A stretch of DNA of 55,964 nucleotides from DATGWF01 sp035299585 (GCA_035299585.1 DATGWF010000016.1:1-55964); one strand, 5' to 3'; counted from the stretch's first letter, positions 17,158 through 25,118 are shown. Notes: generated by a model from the sequence alone, not told the origin. Numbers and translations: made by a program.

Positions 17158-17796
17158 CTAGCGGACGTCCGCGCGGAACACACGTGTCGGCTCAACATCA
17201 ATGTCAAGGCCAAGTTGCTCGACACGAATGTTCTCGAGTTTCCACTTCGCAATGACTTTCCTCGCAGCCTCGATTTCGGTTTCGACTGCAGCGCCTTTGA
17301 GGAGAAGGAGCTCACCCCCGGGGCGAACGAGGCGCGCGGTGAGCGGAATGAGCGTACGCAGTGCACTCACGGCCCGGGCAGTTACCTGGTCAAGAGCCCG
17401 GAACTCAAGGGTGTCCTCAGCACGTCCTCGGACGACCGTTACGTTGTCGAGCCCCAGCTCGGAGACTTGCTCCTCGAGCCATTCAACCCGACGCGCCATC
17501 GGTTCGATCAGCACAAACTCTGCATCCGGACGCGCGATGGCCAACACGAGGCCCGGTAACCCCGCACCGGTTCCGACATCGCCGACGCGTCCGGGGCGAA
17601 CGAGTGGCGCGAGAAGCGCGCTGTTCAGGATGTGGCGACTCCAAATCCTCGGCAGCTCAAGTGGCCCGATGAGTCCGCGTGTCTCACCCTGTTCGGCAAG
17701 CTGTGCAACGAAGTGGCGAACTCGACGAAGGGCGACCTCGTCGGAAAACAGTTCTTGAGTTACCTCGGGTTCCGGTTCGCGCTCCGTCATATCCAT
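17158..17796 (-). CDS. rsmG: 16S rRNA (guanine-N7) methyltransferase RsmG
   Basis: RsmG (GidB) methylates G527 of 16S rRNA with S-adenosylmethionine; its loss gives low-level streptomycin resistance. The 212-residue protein has the typical helix WSRHILNS, the SAM-binding VGDVGTGAGLPGLVLA near residues 90-105, and ARAVSALRTL. Start ATG 17796 or, two codons later, 17790. No ribosome-binding site precedes either; instead a parS site begins two bases upstream of 17796, so the control of this gene may be unusual. Confidence 0.95.
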   Translation of the reverse strand: MDMTEREPEPEVTQELFSDEVALRRVRHFVAQLAEQGETRGLIGPLELPRIWSRHILNSALLAPLVRPGRVGDVGTGAGLPGLVLAIARPDAEFVLIEPMARRVEWLEEQVSELGLDNVTVVRGRAEDTLEFRALDQVTARAVSALRTLIPLTARLVRPGGELLLLKGAAVETEIEAARKVIAKWKLENIRVEQLGLDIDVEPTRVFRADVR

Positions 17797-17798
17797 AT

Positions 17799-17814
17799 TG
17801 TTTCACGTGAAACA
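17799..17814. promoter_or_regulatory. parS site 1
   Basis: TGTTTCACGTGAAACA, a perfect 16-bp ParB-binding palindrome, directly adjoining the rsmG start codon. Confidence 0.95.
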
Positions 17815-17976
17815 CGACGGGCTCGCCGCCACCACTGAGGGTGCCGATAGTTTGGCGATCGCATCACACACTGTGGCTGCGCTCGGTGGCAATGGAGCAC
17901 TGTCCGGGGCGGCATAGTTTTCGGACCGCGCACCGCCATGCACTGACCAGTGCAGAACCGTGTGTGCCCGAGCCAC
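17803..17976 (-). CDS. Possible 57-residue small protein in the parS cluster
   Basis: A minus-strand frame starts at GTG 17976 with a near-perfect Shine-Dalgarno AGGAGGT (17981-17987) five bases before it, and stops at TGA inside parS site 1. It reads VARAHTVLHWSVHGGARSEN at the start, is Ala/Ser/Pro-rich, has two Cys, and no recognisable domain. Third-position GC preference is weaker than in neighbouring genes, which speaks against coding. It might be a real short gene, a leader peptide for rsmG, or chance. I give it low confidence. Confidence 0.25.
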   Translation of the reverse strand: MARAHTVLHWSVHGGARSENYAAPDSAPLPPSAATVCDAIAKLSAPSVVAASPSCFT

Positions 17977-18010
17977 CCCGACCTCCTGTGGGCTCCTGTC
18001 CTTAACTGAG

Positions 18011-18026
18011 TGTTTCACGTGAAACA
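18011..18026. promoter_or_regulatory. parS site 2
   Basis: TGTTTCACGTGAAACA, identical to site 1; 212 bases from it and 42 bases from site 3. Confidence 0.95.
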
Positions 18027-18052
18027 TGCGGGCACCAACCGTCTGGTCGCAA

Positions 18053-18068
18053 TGTTTCACGTGAAACA
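18053..18068. promoter_or_regulatory. parS site 3
   Basis: TGTTTCACGTGAAACA, identical to sites 1 and 2, immediately beyond the terminator of jag. Confidence 0.95.
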
Positions 18069-18074
18069 GATACG

Positions 18075-18104
18075 GCGAAAGCCCCACCGAAGTGGGGCTT
18101 TCGC
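18075..18104 (-). terminator. Terminator of the rpmH-rnpA-yidD-yidC-jag operon
   Basis: GCGAAAGCCCCAC, loop CGAA, GTGGGGCTTTCGC: a perfect 13-pair stem 14 bases behind the jag stop. It separates jag transcription from rsmG. Confidence 0.85.
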
Positions 18105-18118
18105 GACGCGGGTTCGGG

Positions 18119-18595
18119 CTACTTTGGCAGCACGACGGTGTGACGATCTCGCCCTTCACCCCGTGACTCAGAAGTAAGCCCCTGTGCGAACACCAAATCG
18201 TGTACGAGTTTGCGCTCGTAGGACGACATCGGTGGCAGAGCCACCTCACGCGCACCCTCAGCGATGCGCGTCGATGCCCGCTCGACCAATTGCTCCAGCT
18301 CACGTTCACGCGAAGAACGTGACCCCGCAATGTCCAGGATGAGACGCGAGTGATTTCCAACGCCGGTCAGAACGGCCGCGCGAGTCAGTTCTTGAAGCGC
18401 CGCAACGACGTCTGGCTTGCTCAGGGCAACGAGGTCATCCGTCGATGAATCGACGGTGAGATACACGCGGTCGTTCTTCACGGCAATATCGAGGTCGCCG
18501 TCGAGGTCCGCGATATCCAGGAGCTCTTCGATGTAGTCGGCGGCGAATTCGCCCTCAGCGTCGAGAGACGCAACCTGGGTGTTCTGTTCGGTCAT
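18119..18595 (-). CDS. jag: Jag/KhpB-type RNA-binding protein (KH and R3H domains)
   Basis: A 158-residue cytosolic RNA-binding protein encoded behind yidC in most Gram-positive bacteria. A short acidic N-terminus is followed by a KH-like region (DGDLDIAVKNDRVYLTVD, PDVVAALQELTRAAV) and an R3H domain (MSSYERKLVHDLVF, then ESRGEGRDRHTVV) at the end. The Jag_N domain of Firmicutes is absent, as usual for actinobacteria. It is thought to bind small or messenger RNAs affecting cell division and envelope genes. Six bases after yidC. Confidence 0.92.
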   Translation of the reverse strand: MTEQNTQVASLDAEGEFAADYIEELLDIADLDGDLDIAVKNDRVYLTVDSSTDDLVALSKPDVVAALQELTRAAVLTGVGNHSRLILDIAGSRSSRERELEQLVERASTRIAEGAREVALPPMSSYERKLVHDLVFAQGLTSESRGEGRDRHTVVLPK

Positions 18596-18601
18596 GAATT
18601 C

Positions 18602-19543
18602 CTACTTCTTCTTCTTGGCTCGGTTCTTGCCCATCGGCTGCTGGCGCTGCGCGGGCTTGGCCTCTTCGACGGCTTTGGCATCGACCTCTGGTGCGACGAG
18701 CTTCCCCTTCCGGGCCAGCCGTGCCTCACGAGCGCGAGCCGCTTCAGAACCCGGTGTGGGCATGTTGCGGATGACAACGTACTGCTGGCCGACCGTCCAG
18801 AAGTTCGAAACAAGCCAGTAGAACATGACGCCAATGGGGAAGGCCACGCCCGAGAAAATGAACACGAACGGCAGCACATAGAGCAAGACCCGCTGCTGGC
18901 GGTACATCGAGCTGTTCTTCGTCTCCTCGGAGACGTTCTTGCTCGCCAGCTGCAGTTGAGTGAAGAACTGAGATGCCGTCATGAGCGCAATCATGATGAC
19001 CGCTACGACATACACCTGCCACGGGCCCCCGGCGTTCAGAGCGCCGACAAAGGTCGCCTTCATCGGGGCACCGAAGATCGTGGCGTTTGCGAACGAGTCC
19101 GCGAGTTGCTTCGTGAACAGACCAACCCCAGCCTTATCGTGCTGGGCATCGTTGAGCACCGAGTACAAACCAAAGAAGATCGGCATCTGGAAAAGCAATG
19201 GGAAGCACGACGAAAGTGGGTTTGTTCCCGTTCGCTGATACAGCTCCATGGTCTCGCGGGACATCGCCTCGCGGGAGAACTGGTCCTTCTTGCCGCGGTA
19301 CTTGTCCTGGATCTTTTTGAGCTCCGGAGCAACCTCGAGCATGCGTCGCTGACTGCGAATCTGGCGCACGAACAACGGAATGAGCGCTGCCCGGACTACA
19401 ACGGTGAGGCCAACGATCGACAGCACCCACGTCACACCGGCGTCTGGGTCGAGTCCGAGTGCGGTGAACACCCAGTGGAAGGAAACGAGAACGAGCTCGA
19501 TAACCCACTTAATCGGCCAGAGCAGAATGCCGAAGATATCCAT
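18602..19543 (-). CDS. yidC: Membrane protein insertase YidC
   Basis: YidC inserts and folds membrane proteins alone or with SecYEG. The 313-residue Gram-positive type has five predicted helices; the first (WVIELVLVSFHWVFTALG) lies at the N-terminus, the conserved basic loop is VVRAALIPLFVRQIRSQRRM, and SCFPLLFQMPIFFGLYSVLN and GVMFYWLVSNFWTV are typical. The tail is Lys/Arg-rich (NRAKKKK), as in ribosome-binding YidC forms. The signal-anchor needs no lipoprotein cysteine. It lies between yidD and jag. Confidence 0.96.
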   Translation of the reverse strand: MDIFGILLWPIKWVIELVLVSFHWVFTALGLDPDAGVTWVLSIVGLTVVVRAALIPLFVRQIRSQRRMLEVAPELKKIQDKYRGKKDQFSREAMSRETMELYQRTGTNPLSSCFPLLFQMPIFFGLYSVLNDAQHDKAGVGLFTKQLADSFANATIFGAPMKATFVGALNAGGPWQVYVVAVIMIALMTASQFFTQLQLASKNVSEETKNSSMYRQQRVLLYVLPFVFIFSGVAFPIGVMFYWLVSNFWTVGQQYVVIRNMPTPGSEAARAREARLARKGKLVAPEVDAKAVEEAKPAQRQQPMGKNRAKKKK

Positions 19544-19556
19544 GAAGGTCCTCTCG

Positions 19557-19871
19557 CTACTTCACTCCCGGAGCGACGAAACCGCCCCGAACTTGATGGG
19601 CCCACTCGCGCTTCCGTGCTGGTACGTCATCGACTCCACCACGAACCCACGGTTGGCACCGAAGAATTCGCCAGGCGCCGAGTCCAACGCCTCCGAGTAC
19701 ACCGTACCGAGCAATTGCCTGAAGCGTGTAATGCGAACACGACGGGTAATACCGGCAGACATCCCCGTAGAGGGGCGAAACGACGAGCTGATACGCCCGC
19801 AATATGGCGATTGCCGCGTTCCGTGGAGCGAGCACAACCCACCCCATCGCGATACGGAATCGCGCGTTCAC
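19557..19871 (-). CDS. yidD: Membrane protein insertion efficiency factor YidD
   Basis: A 104-residue protein with the YidD core AILRAYQLVVSPLYGDVCRYYPSCSHY split over residues 20-46, in which the Cys pair (CRYYPSC) is conserved, and a family Gly-rich motif GVLGGVGLGAWRILRCQPW. YidD helps YidC at the inner membrane. The start GTG 19871 overlaps the rnpA stop (GTGA), typical for this pair; longer readings inside rnpA are unlikely. The extra 25 C-terminal residues after the core are variable. Confidence 0.9.
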   Translation of the reverse strand: MNARFRIAMGWVVLAPRNAAIAILRAYQLVVSPLYGDVCRYYPSCSHYTLQAIARYGVLGGVGLGAWRILRCQPWVRGGVDDVPARKREWAHQVRGGFVAPGVK

Positions 19872-20197
19872 TGGCCGCACGCCCGTTCGAGAGCGCTCCG
19901 CCAGGACTCGACTGAGGTCACATCCGAACCGGGAAGCGCTCGGACGACCACCTCGACCCCCGCACACGATCGCTGATCGATGATTGCCCGAGCTGCTGCC
20001 CGAACTCGGCGGCGGATTCGGTTGCGCACGACAGCGTTGCCCACTGACTTACCCGTAACGACACCAAACCGCACAGGAGAATCCTGTGCGGTTTGGATTA
20101 CAGATATGACGGCCTCGCGCGAACTGAGCTTTCGCCCCTGACGAATGACTCGACGAAAGTCAGCGCCGGAGACGATGCGGTTGGCACGTGCCAACAC
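19868..20197 (-). CDS. rnpA: Ribonuclease P protein component
   Basis: RnpA assists the catalytic RNA in cutting 5' leaders from pre-tRNAs. The 109-residue basic protein starts MLARANRIVSGADFRRVIRQG and carries the hallmark RNR motif in GKSVGNAVVRNRIRRRVRAA (about residues 53-72). It lies five bases after rpmH and overlaps yidD by four. Confidence 0.94.
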   Translation of the reverse strand: MLARANRIVSGADFRRVIRQGRKLSSREAVISVIQTAQDSPVRFGVVTGKSVGNAVVRNRIRRRVRAAARAIIDQRSCAGVEVVVRALPGSDVTSVESWRSALERACGQ

Positions 20198-20202
20198 GAT
20201 CG

Positions 20203-20340
20203 TTAAGCGGAAAGCTCGCTGCGTCCCTTGCGGCGACGAGCCGAGAGAATGGCACGGCCGGCACGAGTACGCATACGCAGGCGGAAGCCGTGCTTCTTCG
20301 CACGACGGCGGTTGTTGGGTTGGAACGTGCGCTTGGTCAT
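20203..20340 (-). CDS. rpmH: 50S ribosomal protein L34
   Basis: The 45-residue L34 starts MTKRTFQPNNRRRAKKHGFR and is very basic, ending RRRKGRSELSA. I use ATG 20340; an in-frame extension to 20394 runs into the promoter region and has no homology to L34. It heads the rpmH-rnpA-yidD-yidC-jag unit behind a near-consensus promoter and is divergent from dnaA, the classical arrangement. Confidence 0.96.
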   Translation of the reverse strand: MTKRTFQPNNRRRAKKHGFRLRMRTRAGRAILSARRRKGRSELSA

Positions 20341-20423
20341 GTCACTCTTTCGATCAGCTACGCGGCCCACACGAAACGTAGACCGGCAAGTCACAGCCCT
20401 CGCGAGCGCGAGGCAACCTGTTA

Positions 20424-20452
20424 AAGTTACGGCCCCGCAGCCGACATGTCAA
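20424..20452 (-). promoter_or_regulatory. rpmH promoter
   Basis: On the minus strand TTGACA (20452-20447), 17-base spacer, TAACTT (20429-20424). Strong vegetative sigma-factor match, leaving a leader of roughly 75-80 bases before rpmH. Confidence 0.75.
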
Positions 20453-20537
20453 AGTGAGCGAGCGCGGAGAGATAGCACGGGCGTGAACAGGGAAACTTCA
20501 CCACGCCGGGGTTTCGCAAAAATCAAGGAAAAACCAT

Positions 20538-20566
20538 TTGCGAGCGCGCGATGACTTCGCTAGCCT
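20538..20566 (+). promoter_or_regulatory. dnaA promoter candidate
   Basis: TTGCGA (20538-20543), 17-base spacer, TAGCCT (20561-20566). The DnaA box begins nine bases after the -10, at or just past the expected transcription start, a position suited to autorepression. Confidence 0.55.
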
Positions 20567-20574
20567 CAATGGAG

Positions 20575-20583
20575 TTATCCACA
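20575..20583 (+). promoter_or_regulatory. DnaA box in dnaA leader
   Basis: TTATCCACA, perfect 9-mer, 91 bases before the dnaA start codon. Confidence 0.75.
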
Positions 20584-20673
20584 AGGGGATAACTCCCGTG
20601 GACAAGTCAAAGCGGCAAGTTTGCAAGGCTTGACGTCTGACACTCACATTTTCATTCACAGCTTGGGGCTCAC

Positions 20674-22071
20674 ATGGTGGAACAACCGGTCGGGGAGGTT
20701 TGGGAGTCGGTTCGTGACCGGCTCCGAACCGACGAGACGGTTTCACCCATGCTGCATGGCTTCATCAATCTGGTCGAGCCCAAGGGCATCGCGGCTGGAA
20801 CCTTCTATTTGGAAGTTCCCAACGAGTTCACTGCGAGCATGTTGAACCAGCGGATGCGCGGTCAGCTCCTCAGTGCAATGGCGCACATCGAAGAGCCGAG
20901 CCCGGTGACGACCTTCTATGTCGTTGTGAACCCAGAACTCGAACACCAGCACCTCGAACCCGAATTTGCAGATGAGACTGAACCATCGGTCGCTCCGCCG
21001 CCCGTGTTCGAAGCTGTCGCTGATCGTGGAACGGATACCCGACTCAATCCGAAGTACACCTTTGACTCGTTCGTCATCGGCCAATCAAATCGATTCGCTC
21101 ACGCTGCCGCCGTCGCAGTGGCGGAAGCGCCGGCCAAGGCATACAACCCGCTCTTCGTATACGGCGAGTCGGGGCTCGGAAAGACGCACTTGCTTCACGC
21201 AATTGGCCACTACGCGATGAGTCTGTTCCCCGGGATTCGAGTGCGCTATGTCAGCTCCGAGGAATTTACGAACGACTTCATCAACTCCATCGCCAACAAC
21301 CGCGGTGCGGAATTCCAGAATCGCTATCGGAACGTCGACCTCCTGCTTATCGACGATATTCAGTTCTTGCAGGGGAAAGCAGAAACGCAAGAGGCGTTCT
21401 TCCACACCTTCAACACTCTTCACGATCACAACAAACAGGTTGTGATTACGAGCGACCTGCCCCCGAAGCACCTCACGGGGTTCGAAGACCGGATGCGCTC
21501 TCGTTTCGAGTGGGGACTGATTACCGACGTCCAAGCACCGGACCTTGAGACTCGCATCGCCATTCTTCGAAAGAAAGCACAGAGCGAGAAGCTTCAAGTT
21601 CCGGACGAGATCCTCGAGTTCATGGCATCGAAGGTGTCGAGCAATATCCGTGAACTTGAGGGAACCCTCATCCGTGTGACCGCGTTCGCGAACTTGAACC
21701 GCAGTCCGGTAACGATGCCGCTCGTGCAAACCGTGTTGAAGGATCTCGTTACCCTCGACGAAAACAACATCATTGCCCCGGTCGACATCATTACGGCCAC
21801 GGCAGACTACTTCCGCCTCACAACCGATGACCTATATGGCTCGTCACGTTCCCAGGCCGTAGCGACCGCGCGCCAGATCGCGATGTATCTGTGTCGAGAA
21901 ATGACCAATCTCTCGCTTCCGAAGATTGGCCAGCTCTTCGGTAACCGAGACCACACGACCGTGATGTACGCAAACCGCAAAATCAGTGAGCTCATGACTC
22001 AACGCCGGTCCATCTACAACCAGGTCACAGAACTGACAACGCGAATCCGACAGAATTCCCGCTACCAATAG
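20674..22071 (+). CDS. dnaA: Chromosomal replication initiator DnaA
   Basis: DnaA binds DnaA boxes at oriC, melts the duplex and recruits the DnaB helicase. The 465-residue protein has domain I at about 1-90 (VWESVRDRLR), a linker, the AAA+ domain starting LNPKYTFDSFVIG near residue 125 with Walker A GESGLGKTHLLHAIG near 165 and Walker B LLLIDDIQF near 225, and the C-terminal DNA-binding domain with the signature RDHTTVMYANRKI near 430. ATG 20674 is used; GTG follows as second codon. Flanked by DnaA boxes on both sides. Confidence 0.97.
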   Translation: MVEQPVGEVWESVRDRLRTDETVSPMLHGFINLVEPKGIAAGTFYLEVPNEFTASMLNQRMRGQLLSAMAHIEEPSPVTTFYVVVNPELEHQHLEPEFADETEPSVAPPPVFEAVADRGTDTRLNPKYTFDSFVIGQSNRFAHAAAVAVAEAPAKAYNPLFVYGESGLGKTHLLHAIGHYAMSLFPGIRVRYVSSEEFTNDFINSIANNRGAEFQNRYRNVDLLLIDDIQFLQGKAETQEAFFHTFNTLHDHNKQVVITSDLPPKHLTGFEDRMRSRFEWGLITDVQAPDLETRIAILRKKAQSEKLQVPDEILEFMASKVSSNIRELEGTLIRVTAFANLNRSPVTMPLVQTVLKDLVTLDENNIIAPVDIITATADYFRLTTDDLYGSSRSQAVATARQIAMYLCREMTNLSLPKIGQLFGNRDHTTVMYANRKISELMTQRRSIYNQVTELTTRIRQNSRYQ

Positions 22072-22407
22072 GCCTGTGGATAAAGATGGGGAGAAATCCC
22101 CATTTGATAGGGAAAAACTGTTGAAGAAGCGAACGTACTTGTGAGGGTTCAGAACCATTGGGTCCAACTTCCCCAGAAAGACAAGGCTCTATGGCCACAG
22201 GCCGCGCACAACTCACATCGTTGTAGTTTCCTAGGGCCGCTAGGGCAACAGTGATTTATCCACAGTTCCCACAGCCGTTAAGAAGATTAAAGAGTTAAGT
22301 CATATCTCCCTTCGGCCGATAACAGAAAGTGGGAGGCTGTCGCTGAACGCGATTCGGCAGATAGCATTAGCAGGCGTTTACCGCATTCAGACCTAAGGGG
22401 ATCAGGC
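22072..22407. other. oriC: Replication origin oriC (dnaA-dnaN gap)
   Basis: The 336-base gap holds two perfect DnaA boxes (TGTGGATAA 22075-22083 and TTATCCACA 22256-22264), a small hairpin with GAAA loop (ATGGGGA/TCCCCAT, 22086-22103) and an A/T-rich tract (about 22278-22306) beginning 13 bases after the second box, suitable as unwinding element. Additional weaker boxes are likely in between. Actinobacterial origins normally lie here. No gene was seen. Confidence 0.85.
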
Positions 22408-23544
22408 GTGAAGTTCCAAGTCAACCGCGATGTCTTCAGTGAGGCAGTGTCGTTCACGGTCAAGCTGCTTCCTCAACGGCCGACTCTCCCAATTCTTGGC
22501 GGCGTACTCATTGAGGCCGCCGCAGACCAATTGACTTTTTCGACGTTCGATTACGAAGTTTCGTCGCGAACCACTATCGCTGCCTCGGTTGAGGCCGCTG
22601 GCACGATCCTGGTTCATGGTCGCCTCCTCGCAGAGATCGCTGGACGCTTGCCAAATGCCCCGGTAACGGTAACCACAGAGGATTCTCGCGTTCTCGTGAC
22701 CTGTGGCTCGGCAAAGTTCACGCTCGCCAGCATGCCGGTTGATGAGTACCCCAGCATTCCCGAAGTGGACGACGCGACCGGTGTGGTTCCTGCCGATGCA
22801 TTCGCCGAAGCGGTGGGTCAGGTCGCGCTCGCCGCATCGCGAGACGATGTGACTCCCGTGATCACTGGCGTTCAGCTCACCATTTCCGGCACCGGCATGA
22901 ACCTCGTTGCCACAGACCGATACCGAGTGGCCGTTCGGCAAATCGACTGGGATGGCGCAACCGAGGAACGTGCAGCTCTCGTGCCGGCCCGGACAATCCA
23001 GGAGGTGGGCAAGACCTTTGGAAACGCCGGGACCATCAGTGTGTCGTTGACGTCTCGCGACGACCGTGAACTCATCGCCTTCTCGGCAGACAACAAGACG
23101 GTTACGAGCCTTCTCATTAAGGGGAATTACCCACCTGTGCAGCGCTTGTTCCCCGAGGCAGTGGAACAGTATGCCGTTCTCAATACGGCCGACTTAGTCG
23201 AAGCGACTCGGCGCGTTGCGCTCGTCCTCGAGCGTGAAGCGGCTCTGCGCTTCAGCTTCAGTCAGGACGGTCTCACTCTCGAGGCCGTAGGAAGTGAAAA
23301 CGCGCAAGCGTCTGAAACGATTGACGTCGTTTTGCACGGCACCGATCAGGTCGTATCACTGAAGCCGCAGTACCTGCTCGACGGACTTAGTGCCGTTCAC
23401 TCGGAGTTCGTCCGTATCGGATTCACCCAGACGGACAATCCCAACAAGCCAGGTCCGGTGTTGTTGACCGCTCAAACCTCACGCGACTCCTCCGACTCCT
23501 CGGCCTACCGCTACTTGCTCCAACCGAACCTGCTGCTCCGTTAG
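22408..23544 (+). CDS. dnaN: DNA polymerase III beta sliding clamp
   Basis: The ring-shaped clamp that tethers DNA polymerase III. A 378-residue protein of three similar domains (about 1-120, 128-250, 253-378) with LPQRPTLPILGGVLIEA near the start and a conserved TDRYRVAVRQ near residue 170. GTG 22408 has AAGGGGA seven bases upstream. Unlike many actinobacteria, no gnd gene separates it from recF, which starts seven bases after its stop. Confidence 0.96.
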   Translation: MKFQVNRDVFSEAVSFTVKLLPQRPTLPILGGVLIEAAADQLTFSTFDYEVSSRTTIAASVEAAGTILVHGRLLAEIAGRLPNAPVTVTTEDSRVLVTCGSAKFTLASMPVDEYPSIPEVDDATGVVPADAFAEAVGQVALAASRDDVTPVITGVQLTISGTGMNLVATDRYRVAVRQIDWDGATEERAALVPARTIQEVGKTFGNAGTISVSLTSRDDRELIAFSADNKTVTSLLIKGNYPPVQRLFPEAVEQYAVLNTADLVEATRRVALVLEREAALRFSFSQDGLTLEAVGSENAQASETIDVVLHGTDQVVSLKPQYLLDGLSAVHSEFVRIGFTQTDNPNKPGPVLLTAQTSRDSSDSSAYRYLLQPNLLLR

Positions 23545-23551
23545 GCCAAGC

Positions 23552-24664
23552 ATGCGAGTGAGCCATCTCTCGCTCACATCGTGGCGAAACTATGAGCAAG
23601 CCGATTTGAGCTTTCCAGCCGGACCAACGGTTCTCCTCGGCGCTAACGGACAGGGCAAGACAAACGCCGTGGAAGCACTCGTCTTCCTCAGCACTCTGAA
23701 GTCGCATCGTCTCGCCCAGGGAAGCGGGCTGATTCGTTCCGGATCCACGTCTGCCGTGATCCGAGCGCGGCTGTTGAGCGCCGAGCGAGAAGTTCGACTC
23801 GAGTGCCAACTCAATGTCGACCGGCCAAACGTTGCGCAAATCAATGGCAATCCCGCCAAAATGCGCGAGCTCACTCGCTACTGCCATGTCGTCCTCTTTG
23901 CACCGGAAGACTTGACAATCGTGCGCGGTGACCCGAGCGAGCGACGGAACTTTGTCGACGACCTTCTCGCACAACTGAACCCGCGGATGGCCGGCGTTAT
24001 TGCGGACTATGAGCGTGTTGTGCGGCAACGGTCCAATCTCCTGAAGACGGCTCGGAACGCATCGTCTTTGTCAACCCTTGAAGTGTGGGACGACAAGCTC
24101 GTCGAGCTCGGCTCCGAACTTCTTGATGCCCGAACGGCTCTTGTAAATCGACTCGGTCCCCCGCTGGAGCGGCAGTATGAAGCGCTCGTCGATGCCGACC
24201 ACCAGCCGCGACTCGAATGGATGCATTCGATCGGGGACTCGGAGGGAATGTCGACGTCCGAGAAGTTCCGACGTGCACTCTCCGAGGTGCGCGATCAAGA
24301 ACGGGAGCGGGGCGTGACACTCGTGGGACCCCATCGAGACGACCTCCTCTTTCAGCTCAACACGCTTCCGGTGAAGGGATACGCAAGCCACGGAGAGACG
24401 TGGTCATTCACACTGGCGCTCAAACTTGCCGCGGCTGACGTTCTGCGGGCCGACTCCAGCGTTGGTGATCCGATCATCGTGCTCGACGATGTCTTCGCAG
24501 AACTTGATGTTCATCGTCGAGAACGGCTGACACAGGCGGTCGCTTCGTACGAGCAGGTGATTGTCACGGCGGCCGTTGTTGACGACGTGCCCACCGAATT
24601 TGCCCAGCACGTGCATCACATTTCCGCCGGGCGGATTCAGGAGTCCGGAGTCTCCGATGAATGA
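23552..24664 (+). CDS. recF: DNA replication and repair protein RecF
   Basis: RecF is an SMC-like ATPase that helps load RecA at single-strand gaps. The 370-residue protein starts MRVSHLSLTSWRNYEQADL, with Walker A GANGQGKTNAVEAL near residue 30, and the signature and Walker B region PIIVLDDVFAELDVHRRERL near 310. Its last eight bases overlap the start of the following DciA-type gene. Confidence 0.95.
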   Translation: MRVSHLSLTSWRNYEQADLSFPAGPTVLLGANGQGKTNAVEALVFLSTLKSHRLAQGSGLIRSGSTSAVIRARLLSAEREVRLECQLNVDRPNVAQINGNPAKMRELTRYCHVVLFAPEDLTIVRGDPSERRNFVDDLLAQLNPRMAGVIADYERVVRQRSNLLKTARNASSLSTLEVWDDKLVELGSELLDARTALVNRLGPPLERQYEALVDADHQPRLEWMHSIGDSEGMSTSEKFRRALSEVRDQERERGVTLVGPHRDDLLFQLNTLPVKGYASHGETWSFTLALKLAAADVLRADSSVGDPIIVLDDVFAELDVHRRERLTQAVASYEQVIVTAAVVDDVPTEFAQHVHHISAGRIQESGVSDE

Positions 24665-25118
24665 AGCACAGCGTCTCTATCAACATTTGCGTGCGTTGTG
24701 GGCTGGGCCACGGAAGACCAGAGGTCCCGTTCAACGGCCGGGGTCACTCCCATTCATGCCGGGCCGAGACCCGCGTGGGATCGCTGATGTCTTGGGTTCG
24801 GTGGCCGATGAATTGGGTTGGACGCCTGAACTTGCTCGACACGAGGTGTTTGCCCGTTGGCCCGAAATCGCCGGACCGGACGTAGCGGCACACACCGAGC
24901 CGGTCTCCCTCGATGAGGGAATCTTGACCGTCCGTTGCGATTCGACTGCTTGGGCCACACAACTGGGATTCCTTCGGTACGACCTGGCACACCAGCTCCA
25001 GGAGGAGATCCCCCACGCAGGTGTCGAATCGGTTCGCTTTATCGGGCCGGACGTTCCCTCCTGGAAAAAGGGCTTGAGAGCCACTCCAGGACGGGGACCG
25101 CGCGATACCTACGGCTGA
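24657..25118 (+). CDS. DciA-like protein (DUF721)
   Basis: A 153-residue protein with the DUF721 fold: GIADVLGSVADELGW then WPEIAGPDVAAHTEPVSL and a C-terminal TVRCDSTAWATQLGFL. Proteins of this family (Rv0004 in Mycobacterium) interact with the replicative helicase and are thought to help helicase loading where DnaC is missing. The start ATG 24657 overlaps recF by eight bases; a frame opening further upstream is a shadow in recF. It lies between recF and gyrB as usual. Confidence 0.88.
   Translation: MNEAQRLYQHLRALWAGPRKTRGPVQRPGSLPFMPGRDPRGIADVLGSVADELGWTPELARHEVFARWPEIAGPDVAAHTEPVSLDEGILTVRCDSTAWATQLGFLRYDLAHQLQEEIPHAGVESVRFIGPDVPSWKKGLRATPGRGPRDTYG

Larger units (their letters stand above)
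20341..20673. other. rpmH-dnaA divergent promoter region
   Basis: A 333-base gap without genes. It holds the rpmH promoter (20424-20452, leftward), a dnaA promoter candidate (20538-20566, rightward), a perfect DnaA box (20575-20583) and a second GGGGATAAC-type half-match right behind it (20586-20594). Confidence 0.7.
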
